This document shows, one piece after another, positions 11,439-23,230 of a stretch of DNA of 38,601 nt. Each line of letters opens with the position of its first letter. Position 1 is the stretch's first letter. A program made the translations under genes and the position numbers. The notes under the pieces are model-generated. The model did not search any database, was not told the DNA's origin, and saw nothing but the letters and a program-made list of their open reading frames with translations. This DNA comes from Amanita rubescens (taxonomy: Eukaryota > Basidiomycota > Agaricomycetes > Agaricales > Amanitaceae), in assembly GCA_015039365.1 (NCBI GenBank), contig WION01000503.1, positions 1-38,601 of the forward strand, given 5' to 3'.

Positions 11439-14400
11439 ATGGCCTCTGCTGCTGATCTTCAAGTGTGTCGCGTTCGCGTTTTTTTCCCTAACTTCCATGT
11501 GATCATCATGTATAGAGGAAACATGAACTCGAAGGGGCACCTGACCCGTTCCCCTCTCTTCCTGAGGCTGCTGGGCCTGCCGAGCGCAAGCAATCTCCGC
11601 CTGTCGAGTTAGATGACGCCGCTTTCCCTTCCTTGGCATCCTCCGCTGCAACTACGCGGCCTCCGCAGCCAGCCTGGGGTGCATCGTCAGGTCCCCGTAT
11701 CAAACCCACTGTCGTTAAACAGAATCTCCATGCCGATTCTTTCACTCTTTCGGCGATCGACTTGTCGAACGCTGGTAGGGATGGCAAGGCAGTAACTCTC
11801 GGCGAGGTCATGAAGCAAGTTATGTCAAAATTCAAGGTCAAATTGGACGCCTCCGGTAATCAGAAGAACCACCAGACTACGTTCCACCTAAGGGCAGAGT
11901 CCAAGAAAGAGCTCGAGAAGGCTAAACGAAGCCTCCTCACTCTTTTAAGTCCGGTGGTATGTCATGCCGTCATTTTATTCTGTGTCTTTAATTGAACCAT
12001 TCTTAGATCAAGATCGTCCTTCAAGCCCCGGCTTCGACAATTTCTTCCATTATCGGACCGAAAGGTGTGTCCTTGTTTACTGAGTGGGTCGCGCACTTAA
12101 AAAAAACTTTTTTGACGTAGGTGCGACGTTGAAGCAAATTCGCGATCAAACAAACGTCAAAGTCGATATCCCCAAGAAGGAAACTCTCACTCCCAATGGT
12201 AATGGTCATGCTAACGGTTCCGCCTCCGGTACGGCAACTCCATTAGAGGACGGCGCTGAGGAAGAGCCCACGGTCCCAATTACTCTCAGTGGGCCCCAGC
12301 CCCTTGTTTTGGAAGCACAGGCTCTCTTGACCGAGATTATCACGTCCAAGACTTCCATAGTGACCCAACGCATCCGGGATATCCCTGCTCACGTATTGCC
12401 GTTTGTCCGCGTCCGCAGAGCCAACTTCGTCGCTGCTGCTCAAGGAACTGAAGTTCAGCTCGGTCTCAATGAAGTAACTCGCGAAGTCACTGTCCATGGT
12501 GATCGTGATGCTGTTGGCCGTGTTATCGAGGCGATCAAGGCTACTGTTGAAGGATTTAAAGGTATTCTTACCTCTGTCAAGTTGACGATCCCCAAGCGCC
12601 AGCATCGTCTCCTTGCGGGCAAGGCAACAGAAGAGATCATGGCCAAGAGTAAATGTGCAATTATCGTTCCTCGGTTTGACGAGCCAAGCGAGGAAATCAT
12701 GGTATGGGGACAACCTGGAGACTTGCCCGGCGGTCTTTCTGCAGTAATGGAACAGGCTAACTCGAAATACATTCACGAGTTCCCCCTCCAGGGGCCGCCT
12801 GCCACGTCGCAACAGCTTTTGACATATATGGCTCGAATTCACTACGCAAAAGCGCTGGAAATCTCCAATCCTGGCGTATCAGTTCACTTCCCGTCACATA
12901 CCTCTCTTGACAAGGTACAAGGTCTCAACATTGTTCTCATCGGAGACAAGCCGGCCGTTGATGCAACGATTCGCGAGATTTCTGGAATGCTTGGTAAACT
13001 CAATGGCGCAACCCAAGAGGTCTCGATCGACTGGCTCCTTCACCGCGTTATCACAGGCAAGAATGCCAAGAAGTGAGTTATTGTTTTATATTGATACAGA
13101 CACCACTAATCGGTGCAAGGATCAAGCAATTTCACGATACGCACAATGTTCTCATTCTTTTCCCCTCTGAGGCTGCCGAGCAGTCTACAGTACTTCTGGT
13201 TTATGATCCTCAATCAGCCTCAGCCTCGCCTTCTCCGGACGACAAGAAGAAGCATCTTGACGATGTGAAGAGCGAGTTTTTGAAGATGGCGAAAGATGCT
13301 GCAGATGTTAGTAGCGAATTCGTCACTGTCGAGAAGCGCTGGCACGAAGCTGTTCTTGGCCCTGGTGGTACAACCCTTAATGCGTAAGCGCCAAGTTTCA
13401 CAAACTGAAAACGGTTGAATCATTGTCGTTCGACAGCATTATTGGGGAAGACAAGACTCTTTCCATCAAGGTTGGCGCTGATGCAGGCAGTCCAGACACT
13501 GAGGATGTCATCCTTGTACGCGGCATCACCGAGGACGTCAATAGAGTGGTCAAAGAAATCCTCAAAATTGTTGAAGATGCCAAAAACGATGAAATTGTCA
13601 GCAGCTACGTATGTGGATATCTTAGCAACATCTCAGCATTTGTTTTTGACGGTGAAACAAGGTAACCGAGTTCGAGATTGAAAAGGAGTATGTAGGACGT
13701 GTGGTCGGTGCCCATGGGGTTGGCGTCAACAAGCTTCGTGAGCAACTTGGTGTGAAGGTCGACTTCTTCGATGAGGTTGAGGAGAAAGAGAAGGAAAGTG
13801 GTAGAAAGAAGAAAGCCATCCTTCAAAAGTCGAAGATCAAGGTACATCGCTTACAACCTTAATATTAGATCACCTCTTATTATCTATTGCTAGATCACAG
13901 GTCGTAAGGAGAATGTCGAAGAAGCCAAGAAACGGATCCAAGCGCAGGTTGAGAGGCTTGTGAATTTGTTCATCGATTTTTACTTTTTCCGTGACTGACT
14001 GAGACTTCAAGAGCGACGAGACGTCAGAGATTCTCAAAATTCCACATGAATACCACGCCTCTCTCATTGGACAGAGCGGGAAATATGTCATTAGGCTGGA
14101 GGAAAAATATGGCGTCAAGATTACTTTCCCTCGATCTTCTGAGGGTGCTGATGGCAAGACCCGTGAACAGCTCAAGTCTGACGAGGTTCTAGTCAAGGGC
14201 GGCAAGAAAGGCGTTGCAAGTGCGAAATCGGAGTTGATTGAGGTATGTTCTTCCCTTTTAATAGACTTTCAATCCTTTGAGACCGTTCGATCAGGCTTAT
14301 GAATTCGAAAAAGACTGTAACCACGTCCTCAAATTTACTATACCCAAACGATCTGTTGCCCGGGTTCTGGGCAAGAGCGGCGCTTCTATCAATGAAATTA

Positions 14401-15763
14401 AAGACAATACAGGGGCCCAGATCGATGTCGATAAAGACGGCCAGCGTGGCGAAGTGGCCAGCGTGACCGTTCGCGGCACCAAGGATGCTATCGCTGCAGC
14501 TAAAGCGACTATCCTTGCCATTGCAGAACAAGTCAAGGAGGAAACTACCGTCGTTCTTTTCATTGAGAACAAGTACCATCGCACAATTATTGGTGCTGGA
14601 GGACATGGACTCCGCGAACTTATTACCAGTTGCGGTGGGCCCACTGACTCAAAGCAACAAGGCGGTCTTATTCGATTGTAAGTGATATTTTGGGAGTAGT
14701 AGCCAGGCGCTGACTTGCTCCCAGTCCCCGCCAAGATGAACCATCAGACGAAGTTAAGCTTCGGGGCGAACCACTACTGGTAGATAAGTTGCAAAAAGAA
14801 CTGGAGAAGATCGTTGCGTCATTGCGCGATCGTGTTGTTTTGGCTGTCACTATCCCTGCTTCACAACACCGCGCGCTGATTGGTCGCGGTGGCCAGAATC
14901 TCAATGAAATTCAGTCGAACACGGGGGCGCAGGTTCAATTCCCAGGATCTCGATCGTACCACCAAGTTGGAGAAGCTCAGAACTCAGTAGAGTTTGGCGA
15001 TGTCGATCCTGCTGACATCGTAAAAGTAACAGGATCCCCTGCCGCTTGCAAGGCAGCCATTGATCTCCTTAAAGTGAGTTCTATCACAGTGTGTTCACTT
15101 TTCCGGCTGATGTCGTCCAGGGTCAAGTGAGATCCACTGCTGCGGAGATCACGGATAATGTCACCGTGCCTCTAAAATACCACCATGCAATCAACCAGCA
15201 GGGCGCATTCTTTCGGAATATGCGGTCCTTTGGAGTTCATGTCGAGCAATCGGCGCAGCCAAGCAAGCCAGGGGTGCCAGTAAAGCCCTCCAGCGCCGTT
15301 CCCACCGCACGCATTGACGACACCGCGGAAGCGGCAGTCACTGAACCACAATGGGAGGTTATCCCAAATTACCAAGACGCGGAAGAAGGCGATGCAACCT
15401 GGACGCTCAAAACGCATGATCCAGCGGCCCTCGAACGCGCGAAAGCCTCGATAGAAGAGGCATTGGAACACGCTCAGGCTATGTCGCACGTCGGTTTCCT
15501 CACCTTACCTGATCGCAGCCTTTTCCCTCGCATAGTGGGGGTAAAGGGCTCAAATGTCGCCCGGCTTCGTAACGAGACAGGTGCTGACATTATTGTTAGC
15601 AAGGAAGATACCACGATTGCCATCATCGGTGTGTTCAATTTACGAATGATAGTGTTCAACTACTCATGTATTATCTCCAGGAACCGAGTCTAACATTGAA
15701 GCCGCAAAAGAAGCCATTTTAGAAATGGCGTCGAACTTAGGCCGTTCGCAGCGTCGGAAATAA
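11439..15763 (+). CDS. SCP160: Multi-KH-domain RNA-binding protein, vigilin/Scp160 family
   Basis: Large cytoplasmic RNA-binding protein of the vigilin/Scp160 type, known to associate with ribosomes and the ER. The first exon is only MASAADLQ (11439-11462), joined to RKHELEGAPDPFPSLPEA; about ten introns give roughly 1,250 residues. KH signatures (GxxG loop between two helices, then a VxV/I strand) recur: GPKGATLKQIRDQTNVKVDI around an intron at 12066-12120, GKATEEIMAKSKCAIIV (~12620), GPGG (~13363), GAHGVGVNKLREQ (~13706), GQSGKYVIRLEEKYGVKI (~14070), GKSGASINEIKDNTGAQI (~14370), GAGG (~14594), GRGGQNLNEIQSNTGAQV (~14885) and GVKGSNVARLRNETGADI (~15538). A unit at ~15180-15250 (NQQGAFFRNMRSFGVHVE) has lost the canonical loop. 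The C-terminus is IEAAKEAILEMASNLGRSQRRK. Domain count and family are clear; the exact yeast orthologue is likely but not proven. Confidence 0.93.
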
Positions 15764-15916
15764 AAAGTATCTTGGATAAGACGGACGGACAATGCACAAC
15801 ATTTATGCACCCGAAACAGTAATGAATGCTTAGGATATATGTCTTATGAAAATTAATGACAATAAACCACCATTATTCCCATGAGAACGTTTACTAGTAC
15901 AGAAAAATCCCCTATG

Positions 15917-18658
15917 CTACGAGTCGTCCATTGGTACCCCGTCAATATCATCAACGGGGATACCATCTATGTCATCGATAGGTTCCCCGTCAACATCCTC
16001 GTTGATCGGGATACCGTCCACGTCATCGTCGACTGGTTCGCCATCAATGTTGTCCACTGGTACTCCATCAATATCGTCGACCGAACCCCCCTCCGCCGGA
16101 CCTTTTTCGCCATCGCTATCCATTTCCATAGGCTCTCCATCTTCCGTAGTAGTATGAGATCCTGACACCTCTGTTGTTGCAGGTTCCGTGGCAAGCTTGA
16201 AAGTGCTGGGCTTGAACCGAGATTTAAAGCTCTCCGCCGTCTTTTGTGCAATCGGCGTCACCTCTTCGAACTTCTTCTCTGTTTCCATGGTAGCTCCGTC
16301 GAGTCTGGCACGTAGTTCGGACGTAAAATCTGGCGAGAAAACGATCCAATCTTCCCAGATATCAACAACAGCCGTGATTTGTTTTTTGAATGTCTCCGCT
16401 GTTATCCTCCCCGGGAAAGAATGATAGATATTCGACAAATGATCAAATACGATCCCCAGTCGGGACTGAAACTCTTGGCGAAACTTCCAAGCACTGGGCA
16501 CCGATGCCGCCGAATTGTGCAATATATCGCATATGAGATGAAGACGGGCAACTTTGCGCGGTACGGCCGTCCCATCCACAAGTAGAGAGGTAACAATGAC
16601 GTCTACCACCTAAGCGTACAATTCTTTGAATGCATAACCGCCAACATCGTAAGATTACTAACCTCATGGGCAGCTTCAGCATGCTCCAAGCAAAAGGTCA
16701 TACATCTTGCCATTTCACCTCTCTTCCCAGAGAGAGATCGTAGCATGGCCTCGAACCGTTTCTGAGCTAGTTTCCCTAAGTGCGTCTTCTGAACTCGTTC
16801 GCGCTCAGATTCCTCTTCAGAGTCTGTTGAATAGACTGAATTGTAACCCTGAAGGAAGAGTGAAGCTCAGCAAGCGAATCGGTGGAGTGCATGACACACA
16901 CCTCATCATCAAATTCAGGTTCTAAGTCCTTTTCGGACTCGATCAAGCCTCTGTAGAATGCGTGGCGACGATGCTAGCAAATCCGTAAGACGACTGAATC
17001 AAGGAAGGAGACCACATCACAAACATTCTTCTTGAGCATGAAGGAGTATTTGGGATTGTTGCGCTCGCGTTCCTTTAAGTTAGTTTCATACTTCTTTCCA
17101 TGACCCTTGACTTCTGCAGCAACGGCTCTGATAAAGACGTCCGTCACAGCTTCCGCTTCTTCGTTGGGGTTCGGGCTCCGACTGTAGTGTTTGCGAGACC
17201 GACTTCTGGAGTGATGACGGCGTGATCTGCTGTAAGATCTTCGGCGTGACCGAGACCGACTACTGTACGAAGAACTGCGCGAACGACGTGACCGGTATCT
17301 GTCGCGAGATCGAGAGCGGCGTCGGTCCCTTGAGTGACTTCGACTGCGGCTTCTGCTATAACTGTCTCTTCTGGAGGTATTGGCAACTACGAAGTGCATT
17401 AAGGCTCGGTACCCAGAGCTTAATGGGACAACGCACCATACATCGGCTTTGCAGCAATAGGCACCGCCTTACTCCAACCAACTCGCAAGACAGAGCCTCC
17501 CCAATCGTAACCATCGAATTCTCGCAATGCCTTTTCAGCATCCTTTCTTTTCATGAATGAGACAAATCCACTAAGGCCTGCATTTCGGTTACGTCTCGAA
17601 GCAGTCATGTCAGCCCCTGGACCACTAGTACCGTCGCCTCGCGGCCACATAACTTTCACCTGTTATTTTCGTCGTAAATGTGATCAGGTCATAGGCATAG
17701 GGAACAAAAAATACCGATCCGACAGGCCCACATCGGGCAAAAAATTGGCCCAAGGATTGCTCAGTGACATTCGGTGGGAGGTTGGCGACGAATAAATTCG
17801 ATGTCTATATGCGCATGAACACATGACATTATTAATTGATTGATATAATATACCTGAGGATCACCACGGTCTTTACTGCCACTTTGACCTTCGTAAGCTG
17901 CGCGTGGCAATTCATGAGTATCTTGAATCCCCGCACTTGCTAGCAACTTACCGGCCATTGCAGTAACGGACTTGCTCTGGCTATGACCTTTGGATATGTT
18001 GAACAATCAGTGTAATGGTTAAAACATTCCTTTACAACCTTGACGAGCGAAGCGAGCTTCGCGTTCTGCTTGATCCCTAGAAGACTGTTGTCAGCATACT
18101 GTGACTAATCAAATAGTACCACACCTCTTGATTTCCTCTAGAAATACATCCATCGCACGCTTCCCCTTTGGCTTCGGTGCCGCTGGGGGAGGCGAGGGTG
18201 ACTAGTAACCGTACAACATGAACTCGTGCGACTAAAATGGCCAATAAACATACCCGCTCAAACGCTCGTGAGGGTTTATCGAGCGTTTTTCCTGGGTTGT
18301 ACGCAACTCTTGCTCCGTCCGTCGACGACTTGACGAACGTGGAACCTGTCTTCTTCCTGCTGACATCCTCTCCTTCGAACGCATCTAAGAATTCAGCATA
18401 AGCCTTGGCTGCATTCACCTCCTCTTCCCGCTTCTTGGCCTCTGCCGCCTCTTGCTCTTTCTCCCTTCGAGATTTTCGGACCTTTCCGGAAGTATACTGC
18501 GAGACTTTTGCGTCATCCAGGGGTTTTTGCTAGGTTCATGGGAAGTGAGTGGTAAGTGTCAGGTGCAAGAGAAGTAACTCTATCCGTCGCACTGGGAACG
18601 AAGAGTCTTCGTCGTCTCTTTCAAAGAAAGCGGCCAGCTTAGTTTTTGTTTTGTCCAT
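15917..18658 (-). CDS. U2 snRNP-associated SURP-motif protein (SR140/U2SURP-like)
   Basis: Splicing factor linked to the U2 snRNP in the nucleus. Start MDKTKTKLAAFFERDD at 18658. The N-terminal region is charged (REKEQEAAEAKKREEEVNAA). An RRM follows, with RNP2-like LFVANLPPNV and RNP1-like GLSGFVSFMKRKDAEKALRE. Next is an RS domain of about 55 residues (17,180-17,370 region), then a SURP module (FIRAVAAEVKGHGKKYETNL, NNPKYSFML, HRRHAFYRGL), then a CTD-interacting-like helical domain (CMTFCLEHAEAAHEVVDVIV, ARLHLICDILHNSA). It ends with an acidic tail of six (I/V)DG(x)P units. Domain order RRM, SURP, CID and the tail match U2SURP; human U2SURP carries its RS region C-terminally, so the internal RS block is a difference. 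About ten exons, ~720-750 residues. Its stop faces the stop of the KH gene 153 nt away. Confidence 0.9.
15923..16084 (-). repeat. Tandem (I/V)DG(V/E/I)P(V/I/M) coding repeat in U2SURP tail
   Basis: Six consecutive units of 7-10 residues (DIDGVPV, NIDGEPV, DVDGIPI, DVDGEPI, DIDGIPV, DIDGVPM) end the protein. The DNA repeats gtcgac/gtcatcgat-type blocks with about 24-30 nt periodicity. Animal SR140 proteins carry similar IDG-P repeats, so this tail is a conserved type of element rather than a chance expansion. Confidence 0.75.
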
Positions 18659-18743
18659 GTGGCACTTTAGTAGAGGAGTAGAACAGTAGTGTAGATCAAA
18701 TAAGCGCAAAGTCATACACGTTCTACTAATATAGTACATATCC

Positions 18744-21197
18744 TTACATCATCAGCCCTGCCATACCACCAGCGTATGCCATAGGTTTCATCGGTGGATG
18801 CGGAGATGCTTCAAACTGCTTAAACTCCTTCTCGCCACTCGAATCCACGCGTACCTATTAGGTGTAAATGCTCGATATACGGTCAATATCGTGAACACTT
18901 ACGAATGCTCCCTTGTTGCGAGCCTGGTCGACGTAATTAGGCGCTGAGAATACCTTCGCAAGACTTGTTAATTGTGCAAGCCTCGTATCCAAGCACGACA
19001 TACCGTTATGCATAGTCCATCATGCTCCACTTGATATCCATCTACCACGCAGGTCAGTTTCCTTGGGAGTGACCCTCCGAATGAGAAAAACACCCGCCTT
19101 GTCGAACTTCGTGGCTTCGGATTACTGCCGACACGCCATTAAGCTTACACCATCTACTTGTCACATCGGGCCCGAAGGAGATTCCAACACCCTAAAGACA
19201 GATCAGAGGATATCGACGGGCCAAAAACGCCACACTGACCCGTTTACTCGGACCACGACCAGGGAGAAATTGTGGATCTGTCCAAAGCAGCTGCACACAC
19301 ACACGAGTTATTCCAATTATAGCACCGAGTTAAAGCAAAGTACATACCTCGCCTAACAATAGTCGCATCAGCGTCACGTTAAAACGAAAAGAAATGTGTT
19401 CGCAACTTACACATCAAACCCTCCGTACCAGGCTGTCGCCCCACGCGTTCTATCTTCCGGACATCCTCCAACGTAACATCATCTTTGCTAAACAAGCCGC
19501 CATGCACAACGAAATATCGTTTGAATCCTTCTTGCGAGAGGATATCCGATGATGACTTCGGCCTTGGTGGATTTGTCGCGCTCACCAATGTTGCCAATGG
19601 TACTGTTGACAATGCGATCGAAATATGCTCCAAAGAAACGAACACAACAGACTTACATGCCGTAAATACGTGAGCGAAAAGCTATCGCCGGTTTAGTTTC
19701 GCCTCAAAAACACATGCGAGTACTGTATCCATACCTTGTATGATTGTTCTCCATGCTTGTGCTTGGTTTCTCCTTCGAACCCATACGCCCTGTTCATTTC
19801 TTTCGCTTCGTGATTACCTCGATTGATATACATGTATCTTGGATATAACCCTGTGCCAGAAGATTAATGCATCATCAAAATACCACTCGCGTTAGAAACT
19901 GACATTTATATGCAAACGCAGTAAGGATGACTTCTACCGACCAAGAACCTCGGTCAACGAGGTCGCCATTCATCAGCAGATAATGTTGCTCGCTTGGCTC
20001 TCCGGTCAAAGAGTATAGATGAAGTAAATCATAGAATTGACCTTGTTTAAAAAAAGAGGTTCAACAAAACTTTGAAAGCTAACAATGGAAACCATTTACC
20101 GTGAACATCACCAATGATATCGATCGTTACGTTGTCGGGTATGTCGACGTTTACCAAACTCTCCTCTTTCATAAATTGCTCATAGGCACCCATTACTATC
20201 TCCCATACATAGCGCTTGGGCAGCGTTTTTCCATCTTTAAACCATTGGATCATATCTTTGATAAATTGGAGTGTAATCAAATATTTTCCGTCCTCAAACG
20301 ATAATTTGGGACCGGTATACGTCTTTTCGACTTCACATCCGCCTAAAGCACGTCGCTGCCATCATCATATGTCACTTGCATATTCATTGACAACATACCC
20401 TCAGCCATTATTTCCCGGCATCGATCGACGGGATTCTTCTCCTCTTCCATTTCAATTGCCTTGTGATTTTTTGTTGAGGATATCGAGGATAAAAACGCTA
20501 CAAACAATCTGTCGACCAACCTTTTCAAACTCGATCCTCCGTATCAACTTTTGAGTCGATACTAGCTGGGACTTGACAGTCTCGTTGTTGGGTTCCAAGC
20601 TGATAACTTTCTTGAAATCGCCAACAGCAGCTTGTGGCTTGAGGATCTGAAGGTAACACATTGCGCGTCTGCAGAACGTAGGTCGGGCTATCTAGTATTC
20701 CTGACAAAAATAGACGTACCGATAATACGCTTTCGCATACTTTGGATCCAACTGGATTGCCTGACCTACGAACTAGACTCGACAAAAGTGGTAAAGAAGC
20801 TCAGCGAGATGACCTCACTTGCATCACTGAGAGCATAGCCAAACTCTTCCAGTTTCATGCGCGCATATGCACGATTACACCAAACTGTAGGTTCATTTGG
20901 ATTTTTCTCGATGGAATCGCTGTAAAGTTGTATGGCGATTGAGAGATCATTGCCTTTAAATCCGAGAGGAGAGAAAGGTAAAGATTAAATAGGTTCATTA
21001 TGAACAGTCGAAAGGGGCCACGCACTGGCGAATGCCTTATTTGCGCGAGCCTTCAATTCTGCGGCCTCGGCCTTGGCCTGTTCTGTTACCACGCAACCAT
21101 CTAGTTTCAGAGCTTTCAGGTCCGGAGATGGAACCGACGATGGCAAGGTCGAGTTTGTCGAGGCCGGGGATGACAAGGCAGAAGATACGTCGCTCAT
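18744..21197 (-). CDS. PPT1: Serine/threonine protein phosphatase 5 (TPR-PP5)
   Basis: PPP-family phosphatase that binds Hsp90 through N-terminal TPRs. Start [13 protein letters not shown] at 21197; an upstream in-frame ATG at 21266 is less likely. TPR exons: [19 protein letters not shown] with [19 protein letters not shown], then [14 protein letters not shown] and [18 protein letters not shown]. The catalytic domain has all metal and active-site motifs: [65 protein letters not shown] and [10 protein letters not shown]. The C-terminus [14 protein letters not shown] is typical of fungal PP5. At least 12 introns; one exon is only 5 nt (19348-19352). The junction near 19040-19090 is unusual (see findings). 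About 550 residues. It is transcribed in the same direction as U2SURP, whose ATG is 85 nt downstream of this stop, so the spacing is very tight. Confidence 0.93.
19348..19352 (-). other. Five-nucleotide microexon of PP5
   Basis: Between TTG ATG T (ending 19411) and CTG CTT TGG (starting 19290), the essential residues Cys-Glu of LMCELLW are missing. They are supplied by GCGAG at 19348-19352, flanked by a 58-nt intron (GTAAGT...TTAG, 19353-19410) and a 57-nt intron (GTATGT...GTGCAG, 19291-19347). Phase and residues fit exactly. Confidence 0.8.
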
Positions 21198-21353
21198 GTC
21201 GATGGTAATATTAATCTTCTGATAAACTATATCTAGTCGCACTTTTCCCACGTTTGGTAATAACACAGTAGAATTAGCAACCCAGTTGCTCTGATATTAC
21301 AAGAGAGTGACACAACAAAAGAATGAATAGAGGGAAAGTTGAGGCATATGTTA

Positions 21354-22480
21354 TCATAATACAGAGCAGACACGCAGATTGTCGAACTCTTCAGGAGGGG
21401 TTATGTCATCATGGGCATCAATGCCCTGGAGCCATCCATTGACGAACTGATGGATGCTAGACCAGGTATCAGAGAAAGCCTGTGGATTAGGAACATTACT
21501 CACTAAGCAAGGTTTTCTTGGCAGCGACAACATTTCGATTTGGCTGCAGCGGTAGCGTCGTTCTACGATTATACATTACAAAGCACAAAACTGCGAACAA
21601 GGGTAAAAACTTACATACGTCATTCCCTCGAACCAACCATTGTACGAACCAATGCAGACAAGGACGTTTCCGTTATTGCTGGCCAAGAGACCGTGGAAAA
21701 ATTTCGCCGCCGTACCAATGTTATAGTCCTGGCAGCATCCGCTCAGCACCTAAATGAAAGCATAGTTCAACAACACTAACCGGATTTTTGCAGTCACCGT
21801 TGGGTGCGTCGCTACATTTATCCTTGCTAATTTGCATGAGGCCTTGTTCCCCGCCGCCTCCGACGGCATCGGGAATGCATGAGCTTTCTTGCATAGCGAA
21901 AGAAGCCAACAAGATCGAAGGGAAGCCGTACATATTGGCGTATTTCTCAAACTGCGACAAGTAAGGAGCGCATGGCTTGAAAACATTGTTCTGGTTATTA
22001 ATGACAGACCGCAAATCGCGAGAGACTAGGTCCTGGACACGGACGAAAGGAGCCTTCCAGCCCCCGTTGGTGATACCACAGTTCAACCAGTAGATACTGC
22101 CATTGGGACCTGAAGTCGATGTGCTCTTTTCTGTTAAAAGAAATGGTTGAGACATTGTACAGAATGGTGATTAATAGCCAACTTGTCGCTCCAGTCGGCC
22201 CACATGTTGAGGACGTGACTTTGATGAGGCCTGCTCCCATGTTGACATGACTCTAGAATCAACATGATCATGAGGAGGAAGTGCACGGGAAACTACAACA
22301 TACCACGCCATCATTTTGGGCAGTGTCATTGTTATTTTGGCATCGTTTTGATGCCTGGCGCGATTCGGCAGGGCGGGCCAAACGATTGTGCCTAGAAGAT
22401 AGAGAAGAAAGATCGTGAGGGAAGGCGGTGCTAAGAGACAGCAACGCAGCAAAGAGAGTGAAAAAGAGCGTTGGGACCAT
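21354..22480 (-). CDS. Secreted lysozyme-like (SLT/GH23-like) protein
   Basis: Predicted extracellular muramidase-fold protein. Start MVPTLFFTLFAALLSLSTA at 22480 is a signal peptide, followed by a dibasic-rich propeptide-like stretch (SRHNRLARPAESRQASKR). The domain core: IKVTSSTCGPTGAT, NGSIYWLNCGITNGGW, FKPCAPYLSQFEKYANMYG, SILLASFAMQESSC with the likely catalytic Glu, GGGGEQGLMQISKDKC, YNIGTAAKFFHGLL, CIGSYNGWFEGMTY and NLAYIHQFVNGWLQG. SLT-domain features (E-S, GLMQI, YN.G...F, Y-N-G-W) are in the expected order, and many cysteines suggest disulfides. The last junction uses the acceptor CTAG near 21465; the nearer CACAG acceptor would create a stop. About 280 residues. Substrate could be bacterial peptidoglycan, but this is untested for this fungal family. 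Confidence 0.87.
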
Positions 22481-23230
22481 GGTGGAGAAGACAAGAAGAG
22501 TTATTCCGACTAGTACGGCTAACAATAGAGTAGAGACAATCGGAGCGCAAGGAGCGCATCTGTGGAATCAGAGCTAGTCAGCATCATCATAGTGCTTACC
22601 AACGACGATCACAACGCCACGCGACGTCATCGTGGCGGGGGACAGCAGCGGAGGCGATGGGGAGGCGGTGGGCGGTTCCGGGGTCCTTATTTGCGTAGGT
22701 TAGGACTAGAGGATTACAATTGACTCAACACCTCATTGGACGACATAAGCACCGTCGCCCGCCTCCCGCTCACACTTAACATTCCCAGCTTTACTCACCC
22801 TGACAGACTTTCACTGATTTATCTAGTGCAGAAAATATCGAATCTTACTTCGTCGGGCTGACAAAGTCGTTGCTGACTTTGCCTCAGTCTGATTCTGACC
22901 GTCAACGAGTCAACATGCAACTCATACCTATATCACCAAGCCCTGTCCCTGCTTTCGATCAAATCGCTCTCTTCTCCCTTGGCTCTGTCTCATTATTCAC
23001 CGTCTCTCCTGTTCATGGCTACACTATCCTCAATTAAATCCGAGCTTGTCGCGGCTTTATAATCACCTCTCAGCTCTTCACTCTGTCTGTGCTCTGGTTT
23101 CTCTCCAATCTCACCTCGTATTCTTCTCTGGTCAATGCACACAATTTCCCATTCTATAGCCCATCGGGCCCCTCCCGCCGCGCGAACAAGAGTCCGCTGG
23201 CAGCCGTATAGCTCAATACCATCCACTTCC
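22481..23230. promoter_or_regulatory. Divergent promoter region between the lysozyme-like and cyclin genes
   Basis: About 750 nt without a convincing coding exon. The cyclin side (22,740-23,230) is strongly pyrimidine-rich on the plus strand, as in many fungal core promoters and leaders. A CRE-like GACGTCAT lies at 22623-22630. The open frame 23135-23230 could be an N-terminal extension of the cyclin or 5' UTR. Confidence 0.4.

Noticed and set aside
12243..12842. Long minus-strand ORF of 199 codons
   Set aside because: It is antisense to the well-supported KH-protein exon and has no recognisable domain.
23135..23230. N-terminal extension of the cyclin from the ATG at 23135
   Set aside because: The sequence is low-complexity with no conserved feature, so the internal ATG at 23231 was preferred; the extension remains possible.
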